A stretch of 64,000 nt of DNA from Brachynemurus nebulosus (lineage: Eukaryota > Arthropoda > Insecta > Neuroptera > Myrmeleontidae): the NCBI GenBank assembly GCA_035578155.1, contig JAPWDM010000021.1, positions 1,231,001 through 1,295,000 on the forward strand, in the 5' to 3' direction. Shown here one piece after another: positions 11,185 through 23,623 of the stretch (positions within the stretch are counted from its first letter, which is position 1; every line of letters starts with the position of its first letter). The translations under genes were made by a program, and so were the position numbers. The notes under the pieces are model-generated. The model had not been told where the DNA came from. It searched no databases and was given only the letters and a program-made list of their open reading frames with translations.

Positions 11185-12167
11185 ACGTGTAAGTACCAAA
11201 AAAATATTTTCTTAAATTTAAAAATTTAAAAAAAGTAGTATAATAAAGGGATATAACGTTAATTTTTTTTTTATTACTTCGTCTAACGTGGGTACATAAT
11301 ATATATTAAACTCAAATAAATCGGTTCAGTAATTTCGTCAAAAAAAATTTTTTTGAAAATTTTTGTCTGTTTGTGTATTCATAAACTATTAGCCTCGGAG
11401 GGTTGAAATTTGGCAGAAATGTATCTGGGGCTAAGAAGTATTATTTCCTATAAAAACAATCAATTTTCCGTCAAGGGGCGTTTTCCCTATCTTACCCGGC
11501 TATGCCCTTTATTTTTAAAAAACGTTATAGTTCCAAGCAATGCGTAACAGGGACATGCGTTTTAGAACCGCAAAAAAAGTTTGGCACCATTTTTATAAAA
11601 AAAATTAAATTTAAAAATTGAAGTAAATGTAGGTAGGTCATCTAAATAGGAGTTTTTTCAATCAATTTTTTTCCAGTTTTCTGGTAAAATTCCCTGACTT
11701 TTCCAGAAAGTTTAGAATTCCCTGTCATTTCCAAGTTTTCCAGTAATGTGGCCACTATGGAATTGTAGAAATAATTATTTATTTATATTTTATATTTACA
11801 TCTTATATGGATGGTAATTAAAAAAACAACACAACTCAATTTAATAAATACAAATTTTATTATACGAATAAGAAAAAAATACAAAAATTAAAAAAGTATC
11901 ATAAAATCTATAATTAGTTATTGGTTAGAAAATAATTCAAGTTTATTATATTTTTGCCGAATATAATTTTCTTTAATAGACATTTTTATCGCTTCATAGA
12001 AAAATCGAGTATTTAGGTAAACCTCAACGATTCAATGACATAATTGATAACGATGGTTATCAAAAAAGTTTTGAATAGACACATGGTCATCCATTATTTT
12101 GTTTTCAAAAGCAATACCAATTTTTTGGTATATTTTATTTTTAATATTTTTTTTAAGTAAGTCATTA
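11185..12167. other. Unclassified repeat-like sequence, possible hAT terminus near 11640-11757
   Basis: No coding frame. The stretch 11680-11757 has repeated TTCCCTG and TTTTCCAG phrases ending in GTGGCCACTATGG. This resembles the ends of some insect hAT elements, whose termini carry GTGGCCAC. No opposite end was found, so the call is weak. Confidence 0.35.
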
Positions 12168-12171
12168 CTAT

Positions 12172-12966
12172 TGTGACGGGCAGGTTTATCCGTCTCTCAA
12201 TATAGGCAGTCACTTTTACACAGGTATAAAGTTACTGCCGTTGTTGTTTTTTACGTATTCGGTATCGACAGTGGTGTCATCTCGGTGCCTCTCGTGTGTA
12301 CTACTAAGACTTTAACAATGACACGAGAAGCGCGCCAGCCTGTTGTTACCGGGCGAGAGTACGTTTGGAACAACACCACTCAAGGATTTTAAGAGAGTGG
12401 AAATTCAGGCGCGCTTTTGGTCGGTACGGTAGTTGTTGTAGGCAGTGTGATGTTTAAATCGGGTTTTAAGTAAGGAACAAGCAGGTCGTTTTAAGCTTAT
12501 CTCCGTTATGAAAGATGTGTCGAATTCGATTCAATTTATCTGTCTTTCTTGTTTTTTAATTTTATATTTTTATAATTACAAGTGACACATCAGATTTTAC
12601 TTTATATTTGGCACATTTTGTGTAACCTTTGTGCGGTATTATCGTTGTAAAAACCATGTACAATTTTTACAATAAAAATTAATGAAAATCATCAGTTAAT
12701 AAATGTGTTTTACGGTCGTACGAAATTTGTTTTTTCTTGATCTTTATCGAATCCACGAATATCCTCTGTGCGAATAATACTTAAGCGGGGACGATAACTT
12801 CGAAGTTTCTACTTCGACATCAGCAACTGTACACGCGGTGGTTTGGGGTTTCGAAGCAAATCTACAAGTCGAATAAACAAAAAAATGTTTTGCATATATT
12901 AACACAAAAGTTCAAATAGACATTTTACACCGTTCTTAAAGCACGCCGGCCCCACATCGCGTTACA
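12172..12966 (+). repeat. Solo gypsy-type LTR with CTAT target duplication
   Basis: Begins TGTGACGGG and ends GCGTTACA, flanked by CTAT at 12168-12171 and 12967-12970. It shares ordered blocks with the LTRs of gypsy A (15869-16549): GATGTGTCGAAT, GTGTTTTACGGTCGTA, AACTGTACACGCGGTG, CAATAGACATTTTACA and CGCGTTACA. It is a diverged relative left as a solo LTR after loss of the internal region. Confidence 0.85.
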
Positions 12967-13029
12967 CTATACTCTCTCAGAATTTTTTCTCAGATTCTAT
13001 ATATAAAAATAACGTGTTTTGACAGGATT

Positions 13030-14718
13030 TTAAAAGGCTCCTTATTTCTAATTTGTGATAAAAGTGGCATTGTGTCATACAGTTCGTCACCTACAAGTTG
13101 ATCTTTACGTACAAGGCAAAATATAATTTTTTAAACCTTGTAGGAAACATATCCTGCAATATATGAAACTATATTATCCACAAAAGGAGTTAAATCCCAA
13201 CAGTATCGGATATAGTCATGATCCGATGCTACTGGATTTACAGTTTCTTGGAGAAAATCAACATGTCCAATTTGCTCATAGGAATTTTTTTAATTGGATA
13301 ACACATGTAAGATGTCCACATTGTCAGCAACACAATTACCATTTTGATGTTTTATTTCGTGCCTTACTAATAAACGCTTGTAAGCACTTTTTAATTGAAG
13401 GGCATTTGAATTATTATTAAACTCTCCACGACTTCAGATGGCACTAAAAAATGTTTCGAGATAATCCTGGGGTAATTTTTATGTCAATAAATATGTCATT
13501 CCTAAAGATTTAAATTTGTCAAAAAGGGGAAACATATTTCTGAGAAGAATAATTAGTCCAATAAAATCAATTTTCCGCCTCGTATATAAAAGTACTGTTC
13601 CCTTGTCATCACATAATGTTCTGATGTAATTTTCGAATTTTATAGCATTTTCTTTCATTTTTAAATAATTGCTCTCGGTCAATGGAGCATCAAATTCACC
13701 TTGAGAAAATCTATTCTTACAATTTAGCATATCCCCTATATTATTAAAATTTAAAAAAAATTCAGCTGTTGCAGAACTATTCTGGAAGTTATTTCGTATT
13801 TTGTCATCTTCTATCGTCCGAAGAAATAAAAGAGCTTTAGAAACTCTTTCGCTGAGTGTTTGTATAGCTAATTTTACGTTCATTTTATTGTCCTGATAAA
13901 AAATATGTTTTTCCCCTAATTTACTGGCTACTTTTAAACCTTCTTCACACTGTAATTTATACAATTTTTCAAATATACGACCACAGAATAGATTTCCCAT
14001 CAACAGTTTTAATTATCTTATTATCCCCAAGAGTAGTTCGTATTAATTTAATCATGTGAGAGAAATCATAAAATACGTAACATGGCTCTGATGTTACTGG
14101 ATTTATAAAGTACGGCTTAAAATTCGAACCGTAATTTAAATTAGCAACTAAAGCATTACACATACTTATATTAACGCTAGCTCCATCGAAGGTTATTGAA
14201 TAAACCTTGGAATTAACTTTGTTTAAAAGTTCCGATGCTAGCTTCAATATATTTGCGCGTTCTTCACTACTCAGCGACCTAATTAAGAAATATGCAATCG
14301 GAATTTTCCAACTTCCATTAACTGCAACTGCTATTAAAACTAATACACTTTTTGCAGTAATCGAATTATGATCATTATTATATTCAGGATCTAGATCCTG
14401 TATAGTCTATGCCACCATGAAATTGTTTTTTTTTTTTTTGTCATACATGACTTCTTTCTTTATTGACATCTCATCCATTACAATATTAACTATATTAAAT
14501 TTTTCTTTGCATCGCAATTCAATAGCTTTGAATGGCTCGTCTGTAAAACTAGGCGAGCTATCAACTGTTCTATACCACGATTTTATTATACTACATATAT
14601 GGTTTATATTACTAATAGAATTTTCAACTCCAAACGCAGCTACCAAAAGAGGATGCATCCATTTTTCTTCCGAAAATAATTCGTCCATCACCTTTAAATA
14701 TAAAAAATATAGACGCAT
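13030..14718 (-). pseudogene. P-element-like transposase relic, no THAP domain found
   Basis: Minus-strand blocks follow the order of P/THAP9-type transposases: VMDEMSIKKEV near 14460-14490, a readable segment with VAVNGSWKIPIAYF near 14290-14330, ITFDGASVN near 14165-14195, FYDFSHMIKLIRTTLGDNK near 14020-14080, KMNVKLAIQTLSERV near 13850-13890, then QDYLETFFSAI and ALQLKSAYKRLL near 13360-13470, and a C-terminal NGNC-x-AD / VSYIAG tail near 13160-13330. Frame changes and stops at about 14400, 13975, 13480, 13440 and 13285 disable it. The N-terminal DNA-binding THAP zinc finger is not visible upstream. No TIRs or 8-bp duplication were recognised. Confidence 0.8.
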
Positions 14719-15864
14719 TGAAGATATAAAAATTTATACAATACACTAGATACATTACATCAAAAAATTTTCATGTAATTTTTTTATTTATTGATTTACT
14801 TTGTGAGTCTTTTAATAATTTAGATTGTCGTTTTAGTGAATCCATTTTTGAAATAATTTTTAAAGAGATAGGTGGTACAGTATAAAATTTCATACTGTAA
14901 CCGCTGGTAGACTATATCGTAGTGAATAGCCTCAATTTTTTTCATTTTTTTTTTTTTAGACCTACGCAAACCGAGATTGGACGGGCCAGTGTAAAAGTGA
15001 ACCAAACCTATAATTTTTTTTTAAAATGCCTTTTTCGTTAAAGTGTTGTAATTTCTCAAACTTTAAACACATTTTTAGAAAAACATTTTATGGACTTGGT
15101 TCACTTTGACACTGACTTCTCCATATATTCACCTATATTTAGAAAGTACGACTAAAATGGTCGATTTTTCACAAAATGGCAGCTAACTTTCGTAGCGGCG
15201 GCTGCAAGTGGTAGAAAATGTTCATTTCGTATATTCTTCGATGTAATTAACATGCTACAAAACAAAAAATTTGAGGGGGGAAACAGTTCTTTATTTATTA
15301 AAATTTGGTGGTTGTCCGACTCCATTAAATTATATTATGTTTTACAATTAGTTTTAATTTTGGTCTGGCTTACTGATCGTCCCAATTCATTCATTTATCG
15401 TCTCTTTTACCTCTGATTTACTATAGAGTAGAAATTACGTAATTTTAATTAGTTTTTAAAAAACCAGAAATAGTTTTAAAATTTTTTTATTATTACAATA
15501 ATCATGCTGCTATAATTTTTTTTAGTATACTAAATACGATGAAAGAAAAAAATCGTAAAAGAAAAATATGATGTGAAGTTTGAATTCATGCCGATGCAGT
15601 CCCATTAACAGTAGCTTTGACAATACAAAAAAAATCAATGGTGCCGACCGCAAGAAAAAATAATAATGTTCCAACAGAATATGCACTGTTACCAAACCTA
15701 CACTCACAAGTAACACTACCCAAGTACCAATCGCCAATTTTCTTGAAACTTTGCTGGTGTGTAGAATAGGCAAAAATAAGGGATCCGTATCTTTTTTTAT
15801 CGGCCAACGTACACGTTCACGGAAACCAGCCTCTAAAGTAGGGGGTTCAAGTCATATCTCTAAG
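14719..15864. other. No gene; contains an inverted repeat at 14986-15116
   Basis: CCAGTGTAAAAGTGAACCAA (14986-15005) and TTGGTTCACTTTGACACTG (15096-15114) are inverted copies around an ~90-base loop and may be MITE termini. The rest is AT-rich without family resemblance. This is the left flank of gypsy A and ends with the CTAT duplication at 15865-15868. Confidence 0.5.
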
Positions 15865-15868
15865 CTAT

Positions 15869-16549
15869 TGTAACCGCTAGGTTCATTACGTGTCAAGATA
15901 GACAAACGACACTACAACTGTGTTCTGGTCACTGCCTACCTTGATATAGTACCCTAATCGACACCACTCGATCATGACGAGAGAGTGGGGGTCGAGCGGG
16001 CCTGATGTGGTGTGGTTGTTGTTGTAGGCAGGGTGGAACTTTAATCGGGTTTTAGTAATGGGACGAGCAAGTCGTTTTATTTGAAGCTTGTTTCCATATT
16101 TGATGATGTGTCGAATCCGATTCGTTTAACTTTACTTTCATTTTATTTCATTAAAATTTTTTAGTAAATATTTTTTTTGTTTTATGACACATCGGGTTTT
16201 ACTACATAATAAACATAAATGTAACCAAAATCCATTGTTTGGGCCGTTATGTATTTATATTACGCAAAAATAAATTGATTCAAGTTTTACAATTAATAAA
16301 GTGTTTTACGGTCGTAAAAATGTGTTTTGTTTTATAACCTATCCGGACTCATGTGGCATCTTCTGCGCGCAATAAAACAAGGAACAAAATTAAGTGAACG
16401 TCGAGTTCAACATCATCTAAAACTGTACACGCGGTGTTAAGGGTTCCGAAGCCGAATTTATGAGCTGATAAAATAATACATTTTCACATCAATAGACATT
16501 TTACATCTATCTAATAAAGGCAGGCCCCTCCACTATCCACCGCGTTACA
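15869..16549 (+). repeat. 5' LTR of gypsy A
   Basis: Starts TGTAACCGC and ends GCGTTACA (6-bp terminal inverted TGTAAC/GTTACA). The CTAT duplication precedes it. The primer-binding region follows at once (TGGCATCACC at 16554-16563), but I cannot assign the primer tRNA. It carries a short insertion near 16154-16170 that is absent from the 3' copy. Confidence 0.88.
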
Positions 16550-16660
16550 GAATTGGCATCACCTGGCGTGTGTGGTGGATTTTTCCACAAGTTTTCGCTA
16601 TTTTCATCAACTTTTACGACCCAGTTACATATCTCTACAAGTGTTCAACACTACATCACT

Positions 16661-18451
16661 ATGGAAGTTGATTCATCAACCCAGTTCGATTTCGCTTCGG
16701 TACAACAAAGCGGTGTAGCGTCAACTCCACACAATTCATTTTTCCATGTCAACAATGTTTCACCTGATACCCCGGTTTCTGGCTGCAGTAGTTACGAAAC
16801 ATCCGCTGACTCCGGCATCGGCGTTTCACCTGAAGTTTCAGAAGCGAACAACAATTCCAACAACACAGGTTTACCACATAATCAAATTGAAGGTATTGTC
16901 TCATCTATTGTTAACAGTTTTTTACCTAAACTTAACATGGTGTGTGATTTATCGAATAGAATCGACGACCGTGTTGCAAGTTTAAATAATAGTTTTTCAT
17001 CTTTCAAAGACGAGATTTCTGAACTAGTTAATAAACAGGATATAAAAATTGCTAATATTTCACATAAGTTTGATAGTGATCTCAATGATGTTAGAGAAAA
17101 TTTTACCAAGAAAATTCAGTCTGTAGTTAATACTTGTAATATGGATCACGATTCCTTGAATGTTAAAATATGCGATAGCTCTAAAAACACCGAATATTTA
17201 GTCGATAATAAATTTAAAGTTCTTGACAAAAAAATAAATGAACAGTCAGAAATAGTTTCAAACATTAACACAAAAATAGAGTTTTGGGAAAGTAGTCAGC
17301 ATCAAAAAACTACTCGTAACGAGTCCTTTTTTTCAAATAATTCATTACATAACTTTTCGTCAATTATAAAAAACGAATCTTCACTTGTGAGCACCTTTAG
17401 TAATAATATCCACACCCTTCATCCAGTTACTTTTATCCAGTCCTTAGAAACCCTTTTCTCTGATTTCGACATTTCGGAAAAGGACATGATACTTTTCGCT
17501 TGTAGCAAACTCAGTAATCATATTAAAAATTTATTTTCACTTTACGAGCATGAGATTCATAGTTTTTCTTCTTTTAAACACTGGTTTTTAGATACATTTT
17601 GGAGTCGCGTAGTTCAAAACAAATTAATGATGAATTTTTATGCCAACCATAACAGAAGCCCCATTAAAAACGGTAATTTTGTCGTACATCTAACATACTG
17701 GTACAAATTGATCAAACACCTCGACCAAAAAATAGACGATACAGAATTTATCAAAATTTTTATCACTCATTTCCCATTTGAGACCAGACGTTTCCTGACC
17801 AGTTGCAGGACAATACATGAACTAGAACTTTCTCTCCGGGATTTCGACGAACATTTCAACAATCTACCAAGCCATAGCAATTTTAACAGAACAAGCTCAT
17901 CTTTTCCAAATGAATTAAATCCGAATTTTAGAGGTTCGCCTAGAGGGAATTTTAACAATTTTAATTCCCAAAATAATCCTACTAGGAATAACAATTTCGA
18001 TTATAGTTCAAACAGCAATTCCACAAGTTTTAATAATCGTAATCTTAGAAGTTATAGGGGTAATAATAATAATTACAACGGTCGGGGTTACCAACGTAAT
18101 AATTTCTCCCGTAACAGAGATAATAATTTTCATAATGTCACTAATACTAGACATCAAAATACCTTTGCACCGAATTACAATCGCGGTCAACGAACACCTA
18201 ATAGTAATAATAATTTTTCCCGCAACCCTAATGATTTCGGTAGTAATAACAACAGTAATTTTAGGTCAAACTATCAAATCCAGAATGATAACCATCAACA
18301 ACCAACTTCCAGAATCAACGCTATTGACATAGAACCTACTAGTGAAGGGCTAAACGTATTCAATAATAATCATCCGATGGAACCGAATCTGGATTCGATT
18401 CCGGAACCGATTCCAGAAACCAGTCATTCTAATTTTGTTTCGGAAAACTAA
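16661..18451 (+). CDS. Gypsy A gag polyprotein, open
   Basis: The frame is open from inside the LTR-proximal leader, but the first ATG in a sensible position is 16661 (MEVDSSTQFDF), giving about 596 aa. The N-terminal third is Ser/Thr/Asn-rich with a coiled-coil-like middle. A capsid-like segment at about 17380-17870 (TFIQSLETLFSDFD, then HWFLDTFWSRV and FETRRFL) resembles gypsy capsids. The C terminus is extremely Asn/Arg/Ser-rich and lacks CCHC zinc knuckles, so RNA binding is probably through the basic N-R-rich tail. Pol begins in the -1 frame and is open across the gag stop. GGAAAAC lies directly before that stop (TAA at 18449-18451) and is a non-standard candidate slip site. Confidence 0.8.
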   Translation: MEVDSSTQFDFASVQQSGVASTPHNSFFHVNNVSPDTPVSGCSSYETSADSGIGVSPEVSEANNNSNNTGLPHNQIEGIVSSIVNSFLPKLNMVCDLSNRIDDRVASLNNSFSSFKDEISELVNKQDIKIANISHKFDSDLNDVRENFTKKIQSVVNTCNMDHDSLNVKICDSSKNTEYLVDNKFKVLDKKINEQSEIVSNINTKIEFWESSQHQKTTRNESFFSNNSLHNFSSIIKNESSLVSTFSNNIHTLHPVTFIQSLETLFSDFDISEKDMILFACSKLSNHIKNLFSLYEHEIHSFSSFKHWFLDTFWSRVVQNKLMMNFYANHNRSPIKNGNFVVHLTYWYKLIKHLDQKIDDTEFIKIFITHFPFETRRFLTSCRTIHELELSLRDFDEHFNNLPSHSNFNRTSSSFPNELNPNFRGSPRGNFNNFNSQNNPTRNNNFDYSSNSNSTSFNNRNLRSYRGNNNNYNGRGYQRNNFSRNRDNNFHNVTNTRHQNTFAPNYNRGQRTPNSNNNFSRNPNDFGSNNNSNFRSNYQIQNDNHQQPTSRINAIDIEPTSEGLNVFNNNHPMEPNLDSIPEPIPETSHSNFVSEN

Positions 18452-21128
18452 ATAGCACCGACAGTCCAGAATCACTGGAGGTTGTTGGTGACCCTTTTAA
18501 CCAGTCTAATTGCAATAATAGTAATAATAAGCTTTTAAACAATCATCCAAAATGTTCGTATAGCCATGTCAATGCTCCTCGTTTTCCCGTTATCTTTGAT
18601 GAATTATCAGAAACGTTCTTATGTAACACTCTCGCGGGCGATTTAGTTGAATCTCTAACAGAAGATATAGATACACCAAGTACAGCGATGCGTAGTGATG
18701 GGCAAAGTAACTCCTTACCCACATCTCAGATGCTGTTTATGGGCATTCCGGTGTCAATTCTTTTTGATAGCGGTAGCAACGTGACGGCTGTTTGTAAAGA
18801 AATCTTTGATAAACTAAATAAGAAGTACCTAGAAACTACCGGTAATTCAATTCCACTCGTTCCCACGGTTAGGTGCCAAATAATTACCGCTACCGGGAAA
18901 AAATCCAAACCCATTACCTCACAAGCTTATCTTGAGCTTACGATAGATAATTTAGTGATCCCTTTCCATTGTCTCGTGGTCGATAATTTATCCTTCGGCC
19001 TCATCGCCGGTACAGATTGGATGGAAAAACATAAATCCAAACTCGACTTTAATGAATCCAATATTAGCTTTTTCCTAAATGATGTCCTGACAAAACTGTC
19101 TTTCGCTAATAATAGTACAGGTTTGGATTCGGGAAAAAATGCATTAAACCACCTTGAAAAAATTGTCCCTTGTAAATTTCCTTGTAATGAAGACAAAATT
19201 TATAGAGCAAATAATGTCTCGACTCTTGCAATGGATTACGAAAACGTATTGACACCTCCTGAAAAGATACGTGACCACGTAAAAGATCTGTCTCATTTAC
19301 CAGACGACATTAAAGACAGCCTTTACAGTGTTTTAACCAAATTTTTGTACATTTTCTCGAAAAAACCAGGGTGCGCAAAAAATTTCGTTTGCAAATTCAA
19401 AATTAAAGACCATGTCCCGCTTTCATCAAAATGTTACCCGATCCCTTTCTCGAAATTACAAGCTGTTGAGCAAGAAATAAGGAAAATGTTGAGATGGGGT
19501 TTCGTAGAAAGATCATACGACCAATATGTTAATCCATTAGACGTAGTTCTTTAAAAAGATGGGCGTGTACGTTTAGTTTTGGACTCAAGGGCCGCAAATA
19601 AAGTGATCGTAACCGATAAGGAGTCACCAGTTTCGATCGAGTATATACTTGCCAAATTCCAGGGAAAAAAATATTTTTCTTCCCTGGACCTCACATCAGG
19701 TTACTGGCAAGTCCCCTTACATCCTGGCAGTAGGAAGTTCACGGGATTCCTACTCAATGGTAAATACTATCAGTTCGCTAGACTCCCCTTCAGCCTGAAT
19801 TTAGCCGTAGGCAGCTTTCAAAAATGTCTAGATCAGGCTCTAGGTAGGGACGTTGACGAGTTCTGTCACGTCTTTGTTGATGACATCGTCATTTGCTCCA
19901 ATGATCTCGAATCCCATCTAAAACATATTGAAATAATTATTAACAAATTGGCTGCAAAAGGCTTCACCTTGAATTTTGACAAATGCTTATTTTTCCGGCA
20001 GGAATTAAAATTCCTTGGATACGTAGTCTCGAATTCTGGAATAAAAATGGACCCTGATAAAGTGGAAGCCATTTCTAGATTAGAAGCGCCCAGGAACGTA
20101 AAAGAGCTTCAATCGGTGTTAGGTCTTTTCAATTTCTATCGACGGTATTTTGACAGGTTCAGTTACCTCACTACTAGATTAACGCATTTATTAAAAAAAG
20201 GGACCAAATGGGTATGGGGCCCTGATGAACAGAGTACATTTGATGCTCTAAAAAATAGATTTAAAAATTCAGTAGCTCTTTGTTATCCCGATTTTAGTAA
20301 AAAATTTTACGTGAACGTCGATGCGTCGACTTCAGCCTTCAGCGATAGCGGGATATTTATATCAACTTGACGGTGAAGGAAATCACCTACCAATTAATTT
20401 CGTGTCCCGGACACTTACCAGTTCCGAAAGAAATTTTACAATATCTGAGCTTGAACTTTTAAGCGTGATCTTCAGCCTGCGAAAATTTCGCACCTATCTC
20501 CTAGGTCGACATTTTATTATAAAGACCGATCACCGTGCTCTTACCTTTCTCAGGAACGCTAAAATAGCCAGCAACCGGCTATTACGTTGGTTTCTATCAA
20601 TCAGCGATTTCGACTTTGAAGTCGAATATATCAAGGGGAAGGAAAATTTCGTAGCTGACATACTTTCCCGCAACCCACAACCAGTAAATTTTTCTACAAA
20701 TCCTGAATCTCAAAATTTAGTTATAAACCAGGTCAATTTTTCACCTTCTAGTTTGATATCTGAATCGCATGTCAATATCGATTCAGCTCTCAATACCCAT
20801 CACCTTTTGTGTAATATTAAATTAGACTTCAATAACAATGACATGAAAAATATTATAAGTGCTATAACTGAGACTCAACGGAATGATCAGTATTGTGTAA
20901 ATATTATTAATAGTTCAAGTACAGACGACGATAAATTTTTATTTTACAATAATATTCTTTTCCGTAAAAGGCCTAACCCACCACATAAATGGGTGATTAT
21001 GCTACCCGAAAGTATGTGTAATAGAGTCATTGATTTTTATCATAAATACTACGGACATTTTGGGACCAAAAAATGTGTTTACCTGATTAACCAGCATTTC
21101 TTCATTTCCAACATTTTTAATAAGGTAC
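18452..21128 (+). pseudogene. Gypsy A pol, part 1: protease, reverse transcriptase, RNase H, start of integrase
   Basis: Frame -1 to gag. The aspartic protease motif FDSGSNVTA lies at about 18762-18790. RT follows, interrupted by an in-frame TAA at 19552-19554 where related elements have Lys (one-base change). RT then shows LVLDSRAANK, SSLDLTSGYWQVPL, RLPFSLN and VFVDDIVIC (FVDD in place of the common YxDD). RNase H starts VNVDASTSAF at about 20310. A frameshift at about 20325-20340 moves the rest to another frame: SRTLTSSERNFTISELELLSV, KTDHRALTFL, and DILSRN. The segment ends in the integrase zinc finger (HKYYGHFG) where gypsy B has inserted. The rest of pol is at 31303-32206. Confidence 0.85.
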
Positions 21129-22797
21129 TGTAACGTAATTATAGTATAAATTTCCTTTCTAAGTTGACTTTGTAAAATATTATCAATTCAGTTTCAAACT
21201 GTGTTAATTTTGATACATGCAGAGCCATCTATCTGTTGAATTTTGACATATGACGATGATACCTGAATTACCATATTTCATTTATATCGCTTGGTCTGTG
21301 TGTCAGTGTCTCTCGAACTTGTTTGAGTTTTTGGGATGCAAATTGATAATATGGTTTGTTTTGGCTTTATTTTAAGATTTATAGTGATTTGTGCATTTCG
21401 TAATATCGTGAGGTTGAGTTTTGAAATGTAATTTATTGAGTGTAGCGCGAATTCGTACTAGTAAATTTTGTTTGGATAGCACTGCTTTTCGTCTAGTGAT
21501 ATTCTATTTTTTTTTTTTGGTGACTTTTCAACAGAACTATTGGCGCTGGCTTGTTTCTTCCTGTTCATTTCTTCTTCCGTATTTCCTCCACGCTTTCTTT
21601 GAGTCGCTGAAGATGAGCCGCTATCATTTCCGATTCGGCTTCTCAGCCAGTTATTTTAAAAAAAAAAAAAGAAGAATAAAGGGTAAATTTACAGCTTAAG
21701 GATTTATGCGTCCTTTTTTAAGGTAATTTCTGAAACGTACTTTTGTGATAAATCTAACCTATTTGTATTTCTTTTTTCTTTTAGGCGTTACTTTACTTTA
21801 CGTTATTTTATTTCATTTTTCCTTCTTTTACTTCTTTTCGATTCATCCGTTAATTTTGGGATTTAAAAGCTACCTATGTTTCAACTGCATAATTGAAGCT
21901 ATTCGTTTGGAATTTTTAATTTAAATTTTGGATTGTTTCAACACGTTTTTTTTTGACATGGTTTAATTTGGAGATTGTACGCCTTGGGAGTTTTCCGTTC
22001 AAGTTCATAAAATTTCGTCTATTTGAATTTCATAAATTTCGTTCTGCAACAATTTGTATTTGGTATCGACTTTCAACCCTTTGATGGAAGCTGTGACTTC
22101 TGGATGTTCCGAGGAGTAAATGGTTACCGTTTTATGAAGCCACGACTCGAAGCAGCTGAACGCCACCTGTTTCGGAATTTGGGGAATTCAAGTGAACTCA
22201 ATTTCATTATTTCGTTATTTTTTTTTTAATTTTTTTGCAATCATCAGGTAACATGCTAAAACAGTTTTACTTGTGTTAAATCAGATGTCTTGAGAAAGAT
22301 TTTATAATTAAAGGGTAATCGAATTTTGTAAAAGGGAGAGTTTTGGTATACCATCAGTCTCGCACTTAAGATCCCATTTGTAACAAAAATTTACATTCTG
22401 GTTTTGGCATACCATCCTTGAGTGATGATTTTGTAGTCAGTATTATAAATTTTAATTACCTTATTAAACGAACATACAACAGTACAGAGTTGCTTATTAT
22501 TATTAGCAGCACCAAGCCCCGAATTTCAGGACATCATCATCAAAGAACCATTTCGACGAAGTGCGTAAATTTTGAGAACCCCGCCTAACTGACTGAGCTG
22601 GCAAGTAAAAAAAAAAAAAAAAAGGGTTTTGGGCAAATATTTTTTTTTATATTATTTAGTAACACCTATAACGGGTAATATTTCTGTAATGTTTTATCTT
22701 ATAATTTAGTACTATATATTTCAGTAATATCTTATTTTGTTAATTTTTCGTTATATATAATTGTGTCACCTAACGTAAGGCGAGAATTTCGTTATCA
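21129..22797 (+). repeat. 5' LTR of gypsy B
   Basis: Starts TGTAACGTAATTATAG and ends CGTTATCA. Two small open frames inside it (21421-21699 and 22023-22229) recur in the 3' LTR and look like chance frames in LTR sequence. It contains an A-run near 22608-22623 whose length differs between copies. Confidence 0.9.
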
Positions 22798-22803
22798 TAA
22801 AAA

Positions 22804-22814
22804 TGGCGCCCAAC
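22804..22814 (+). other. Gypsy B primer-binding site
   Basis: TGGCGCCCAAC lies seven bases after the LTR end and has the usual TGG start of a tRNA 3'-end complement. A hairpin (AAATTTTCG 22829-22837 with CGAAAATTT 22847-22855) follows closely. Confidence 0.75.
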
Positions 22815-23623
22815 TTTGCGGCTCGAATAAATTTTCGTAACTTCGTCGAAAATTTTTGTTTTGTCTGTCAGTTGCTTCAAGTTAAAATAATTTTTTTCTC
22901 ATATCGTGCTAATTTTATTGAAACTTTATTAATTTTGTGTAATTATTTTTTCGTGGGAAACATTTTGAAATTTATTCTTTTAGTGAGGTTGCATAACCCG
23001 TTTGTTTTGTTATTGATTTAATTAATCCTTGAGTAATTGTTTTTCAATTTTAAATTCTTTTTTTCATAAGGGGTTGGTCGATACCAACAAATTTTATCTT
23101 AAGAAGTTGTTTTGAAATAGGCTTTTGTTTATTGTTATTTATTTAAGTAGGTGTCAAAATTTTTATTTAAGGCAGTTGTCATTTAAGGTAGTTACTATAT
23201 AAATTTTTATTAAGGAAATTTTTGAAATTTTTCTTTTGGAATAGTTGCTATTTTGTCGTTTTAAATTTTATTAAGGTTGTTAGTTCATTTTATTATTAAG
23301 GCTGTTGGTACATTTAGTTTATTTTTAAAATTTATTAAGGAAAATTTCTTTTTTTGCTTTCGAAATATCTATTTACCGAACTTGAGTAATTTTATTTTAA
23401 AAATTTTAGGGTTCAGAGGCAATATTAATTATTTGTAACTTTGTATATTTGCATTTTTATTCAGAAAACTTAAAATTTTGATTCGAAACTTGCCATAATT
23501 TTTGAAAATTATTTATCGTAAATAAATTTATTATTACTAAATAAAATTTGTATTTCGCTTTTTGTAATTTTTCGCGTACTTGCGTATTTATTTGTGTATT
23601 TATCTACATTTTCGGAATTTATT
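22815..23623 (+). other. Gypsy B leader with repeated TTAAGGnnGTT motif
   Basis: Noncoding leader. Between about 23095 and 23345 the phrase (T/A)TTAAGG followed by a GTT-like triplet recurs several times in a loose array, for example TTTAAGGCAGTTG, TTTAAGGTAGTTA, ATTAAGGTTGTTAG and ATTAAGGCTGTTGG. Position 5' of gag would suit packaging or translational signals, but this is inference. Confidence 0.5.

Noticed and set aside
11185..12167. Helitron or complete hAT element
   Set aside because: Only one hAT-like terminus is suggested; no opposite end, hairpin-CTRR end or coding frame found.
13163..13420. 85-aa plus-strand frame
   Set aside because: Antisense to the C-terminal part of the P-like transposase, which explains the conservation better.
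21421..22229. Open frames duplicated at 29967-30783
   Set aside because: They lie in the two LTRs of gypsy B; duplication reflects LTR identity, not genes.
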